From: Todiramphus chloris collaris
Lineage: Eukaryota > Chordata > Aves > Coraciiformes > Alcedinidae
Assembly (NCBI GenBank): GCA_025345505.1
Contig: JANVCC010000062.1
Coordinates: 12,140,712-12,204,711, forward strand
Direction of reading: 5' to 3'
DNA length: 64,000 nt
The notes beneath the pieces were generated by a model. It searched no databases, had not been told where the DNA came from, and saw only the letters and a list, made by a program, of their open reading frames with translations. The position numbers and the translations under genes were made by a program. Of the stretch, positions 60,773 to 64,000 are shown in pieces; the first letter of the stretch is position 1; each line of letters opens with the position of its first letter.

Positions 60773-63700
60773 ACATCCCAAGCTGCTTTTCAGCCTGAGT
60801 GCAAGTGCCTACAGCAGGCAACTGTAGACCTCCCTGCCACATTCCTCTCATGTCAGCGAAACACAATACACCACAGCACGCTGCCTACTTCCAGACAGAC
60901 TTTTTCCACTCGCTTTTATTCCCTGACACACATTCGTTAGAGAGGTGCAATAAACCAAACTCCTTCTCCAGCCAATACTGCTTTAAACTTAACTATGCTA
61001 ACGCAGGAAGAATATCACTGTGTAGATATGGAGCTGCCCTACATAATAGTGGTACGGCTCTGCCTCACTGCAAAGTTCATTAACTGATGTTTGTATTTGA
61101 GTATAATTGTAATCAAAGAAGGATGAAAATAGCTAATTACTCTGGTGCTTTAAAAACAGTAAGACTGCACACTAGTAATAGTTATCTACTGCTGATGCTA
61201 CTTCTACCACTTTGAGTAACTCTGTAGCTGCTGTACACTAATAAATATTCCAAAAGAAAAAGGTCAGCTGATGGGTTTCTAAGAATTTGATACTCTTTGC
61301 AAGAGTCTTGGAAGGAACCTAAGCATTCACCAGGGAGTGAGAAGTGCAATTACAGAAACATTCATCTGCCATGAGTAGATACGCATACAGGCATGGGCTC
61401 AAATCGAGAGATACCTGTAATGACCCACTCGAGGATGAGGAACAAGGTGATGTAACTGTGGTGGGTTTTGCACACATGGAGGCCTGCTCACCACTGTGCT
61501 CCTCCCAAGGAGGCCACATCCGACTCTGATGTCCCTAGGACATGGGCAATGCTGTGGGGCTCTCCTAAAATCGCTCCTGCTTGCCCCACAGGAGGAGATT
61601 TTCCCCAAGCTCATGCTGCTGGAAAAGCTACAGAACCCCATGACTGGGATAAAAGGTCCACAAGCTGTGTCCAGGAAATCAGCAGGAGAAGAAGAATACA
61701 CTAAAATGTCATACCGCAAAAGCTTCTCCCCGTTGGATGCATATGAGGTGTGTCTAAGACACCAGATTTCTTTCCTTCTCTGGACCATCAGGTAGCTCTC
61801 TGCTCTTACCCACATTTGTGAGGAGGCAGAGAAGTATCGATTATTGCATGTCAAATGAGAGCTGCCACTGAGTGTGTAATTCATCTACTGAAAGTGTAAC
61901 TAAAGCCAGCAATCTCCTGTTCTTGTGGATTAAAAACATGGGCCACAGCAGTAAACTATTCAGCTGGGAGTCAGCCTCCCTCCTCTCATTTATTGTCAGC
62001 TCTCCGTGAACTGATTCAGCACACTCGGTCCCGCTCCACATGCAATTAAACCCTTGCACAGAGCTGTGCAGCTGCTAATGGTTTTCTTCATCTTACGACA
62101 GTCACAGGAATCAGAGGGTATGAAGAAGGTGCTGCCCTGCTGCTAACTTAGTTGTAACCTGTTTGCCTAGCTATAAAGTTGAGCATTTAGCACAAGAAAC
62201 AAGTCTTGTTTTGCACATATCTTCTGTTCTTTATGGTAGATACCCAGTTTTGAGGAGAAATGAATTATTATTGATTTCCTAATCTAATAAAGCGCTGTGA
62301 AAAATTTATCAGTTATCATCCCATCCTTTGCTGGCAGAAATTGTACAGCGATCGATGGGACTCTGTCTAAAACCTCATTTTGGTAATAAATATGCATCAA
62401 AAATTGGACTTGATTTCACAATTCATTTCACATTCTCACAACTGTGAAATATTATTTCAGAACTCCTTCATTTTCTGAAGACAGAACTAAGCCAAAACAT
62501 GCAATCCCTGGTGACAGGTGTGCTCTCAGCCCTAGACAAATATCTAAAATGTATGCATTAGCATGAACCTTATTTGAGTCTGAGGCTCACATCTACTAAA
62601 CAAACACTGCCCCCAGTCAGGTATGTCTAGAAGCATTTTGCTCCAAAAGAAACCAGAAACGCAACCATCTCCTGGAGCTCTGAGGACCTGAGAAGAAAAT
62701 ACACCCAGGGTCATTAGAGGCATTGACATGGGACCTTTATCAAAACAGATTCTGTTCAGCATGGAGCCACAGAGAACTGCCAACACAAGCAGTGTCATTC
62801 GGATTTTGTTTCCAATATCAGAACAACTAGAACACTATTCATCACATTTGATTTATGACAGGGAGAGAGAGACATTTCTGGAGCCCTCTATTTTTCTGAG
62901 TCTGCCCAAGAATGCACTTCACCGTTACAGAGATGATTGCTCCCTCCCACTGCAGACTTGCCACAGCATCACTTTGCTGCTCAGAGTCTAAGAGAAGGAG
63001 CATGGACATATGAAATTACTACCTCAAATGGCAACTCCTTCCATGACAGTACCAATCAACTTACTTTATCACTAAGAGCCTCTTCTTTAAAATCAACGAT
63101 TCTTAAAATTGCTCTCAAATTAATCACTCAGGACTTCTTATTAGATCATTTTATAAGTAAGTCTCAAATTCCTTCCATATTATCTTGATAATCAGTCCAC
63201 AGTTGTACTAACAAAATAAATTAAATAAAACACATGGGGTAAAAATACCTATAGAATCCCTAATGTAAAAGAAGCAGTGGGAATATATTTGAGGAGAAAG
63301 GGCTATAAAAAAAGTTGTTAATAATGCGGTGCTAATAAAATGGATGAAGAAGTCTGGCTGGCTACAATTGAGAAAAACGTACTGGGGAAATATTTTATTG
63401 CTGTTCCCTAGCATCAGAGGGTGACTTATCTGAGCAGCAAGGGGAAAAAGTACTTGAGCATGGTAACTGCTTTTGGAAGAGAAGGTTAGAGTCTTTTCCA
63501 TAAATAACAAGCCAGAGCTCTGTTAATGTACTAATGGCAACTGGGCCTCATCCAGGGGATAAAATAGATGACAACTGAAACACACTGCAAAGAATACCCA
63601 AACATCAGCACACCAGGAAGAACCAAATGCCATGGCCTGGCAAGACTCATTCAGGACATTTCAAAAATGTGTTTAGCTGGATCAAACTCCTAAACAGTTC

Positions 63701-63917
63701 AGTGACTTGATTGATGAGACTGGCTATGACATAAAACACTAGCGTCCCTTCCATAGCAAACTTGGTTTTTTTTCTCTGTAGTGAAAAGGCAACAAACTTT
63801 CTTTCTTTAATCTTTCTGTAGGATACGTATTTTGGGAGAACGTACAGCATCTCTTAATGGAAAACAGCCAAAGACACAGTTCCCTGTCTTCAAACATCTT
63901 TCAGCATGAAGGGGTAA

Positions 63918-63965
<48 letters not shown>
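63918..63965. repeat. Trinucleotide microsatellite (CAT)16
   Basis: Sixteen uninterrupted CAT units on the plus strand, reading (ATG)16 on the RNF150 strand, within its last intron. The lack of interruptions suggests a length-variable locus. Confidence 0.95.
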
Positions 63966-64000
63966 TCTAGACATGAGCTACTGAGATGAAGAGTCACAAT

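Larger units (their letters stand above)
57648..64000 (-). other. RNF150: RNF150 last intron, partial
   Basis: Intronic sequence upstream of the terminal exon, continuing off the right edge. I looked for the penultimate exon (RING and KALGIPPNADC-like sequence) and did not find it. The stretch holds a perfect hairpin at 60747-60772, paired GTTTAATTA sites near 58.57 and 58.76 kb, and a (CAT)16 run at 63918-63965. No transposable element was recognised. Confidence 0.85.

Noticed and set aside
1-64000. tRNA or other small structured RNA genes, CRISPR arrays, bacterial-type operons
   Set aside because: No tRNA B-box-like sequence, regularly spaced repeats or gene clusters were found by eye; a covariance-model scan was not possible.

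Overview
This is vertebrate nuclear DNA, almost certainly from a bird. Three things point there: degraded CR1 LINE 3' ends carrying the avian-type ATTCTATG terminus, solo LTRs of avian ERVL-like elements with 5-bp target-site duplications, and two genes, TBC1D9 and RNF150, that neighbour each other in the same orientation in amniotes (human 4q31, from memory). I cannot fix the species. The window is mostly intron, 3' UTR and intergenic DNA; only about 360 bases can be shown to be coding, all on the minus strand.

Layout. Positions 1-5199 are intron 2 of TBC1D9 (the gene continues off the left edge). Exon 2 is 5200-5310, intron 1 is 5311-18647, and the coding part of exon 1 is 18648-18774. Exon 1 sits in a CpG-island promoter of about 1.1 kb (about 18300-19370). 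Directly upstream is a CR1 interrupted by a second CR1 in the opposite orientation (19411-20010). The intergenic interval, about 19.4-48.95 kb, holds a complete solo LTR (20893-21682, minus, TSD AACAT), a shortened inverted relative of it (24599-about 25262, plus), an LTR scrap at 37657, CR1 scraps at 35855 and 44988, two orphan CpG-rich islands (about 45.38-45.86 and 47.33-47.56 kb, the first with a 16-bp minisatellite), AT- and A/C-rich low-complexity tracts, and no recognisable gene.

From 57647 down to 57529 lies the terminal coding exon of RNF150. Its long 3' UTR probably runs to an AATAAA at 48975-48980. A second complete solo LTR (54832-55554, plus, TSD ATGTA) lies antisense inside that stretch. 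The rest, 57648-64000, is RNF150 intron and includes a (CAT)16 microsatellite at the right edge.

The two genes are independent: TBC1D9 is a TBC-domain Rab-GAP-family protein and RNF150 a membrane PA-TM-RING E3 ligase. They are transcribed tandemly right to left, RNF150 upstream of TBC1D9. I found no operon-like, CRISPR, defence or other novel multi-gene system. The most notable items are the two solo LTRs with intact duplications, the inverted LTR pair, the nested CR1s beside the TBC1D9 promoter, the orphan CpG islands and several perfect hairpins.
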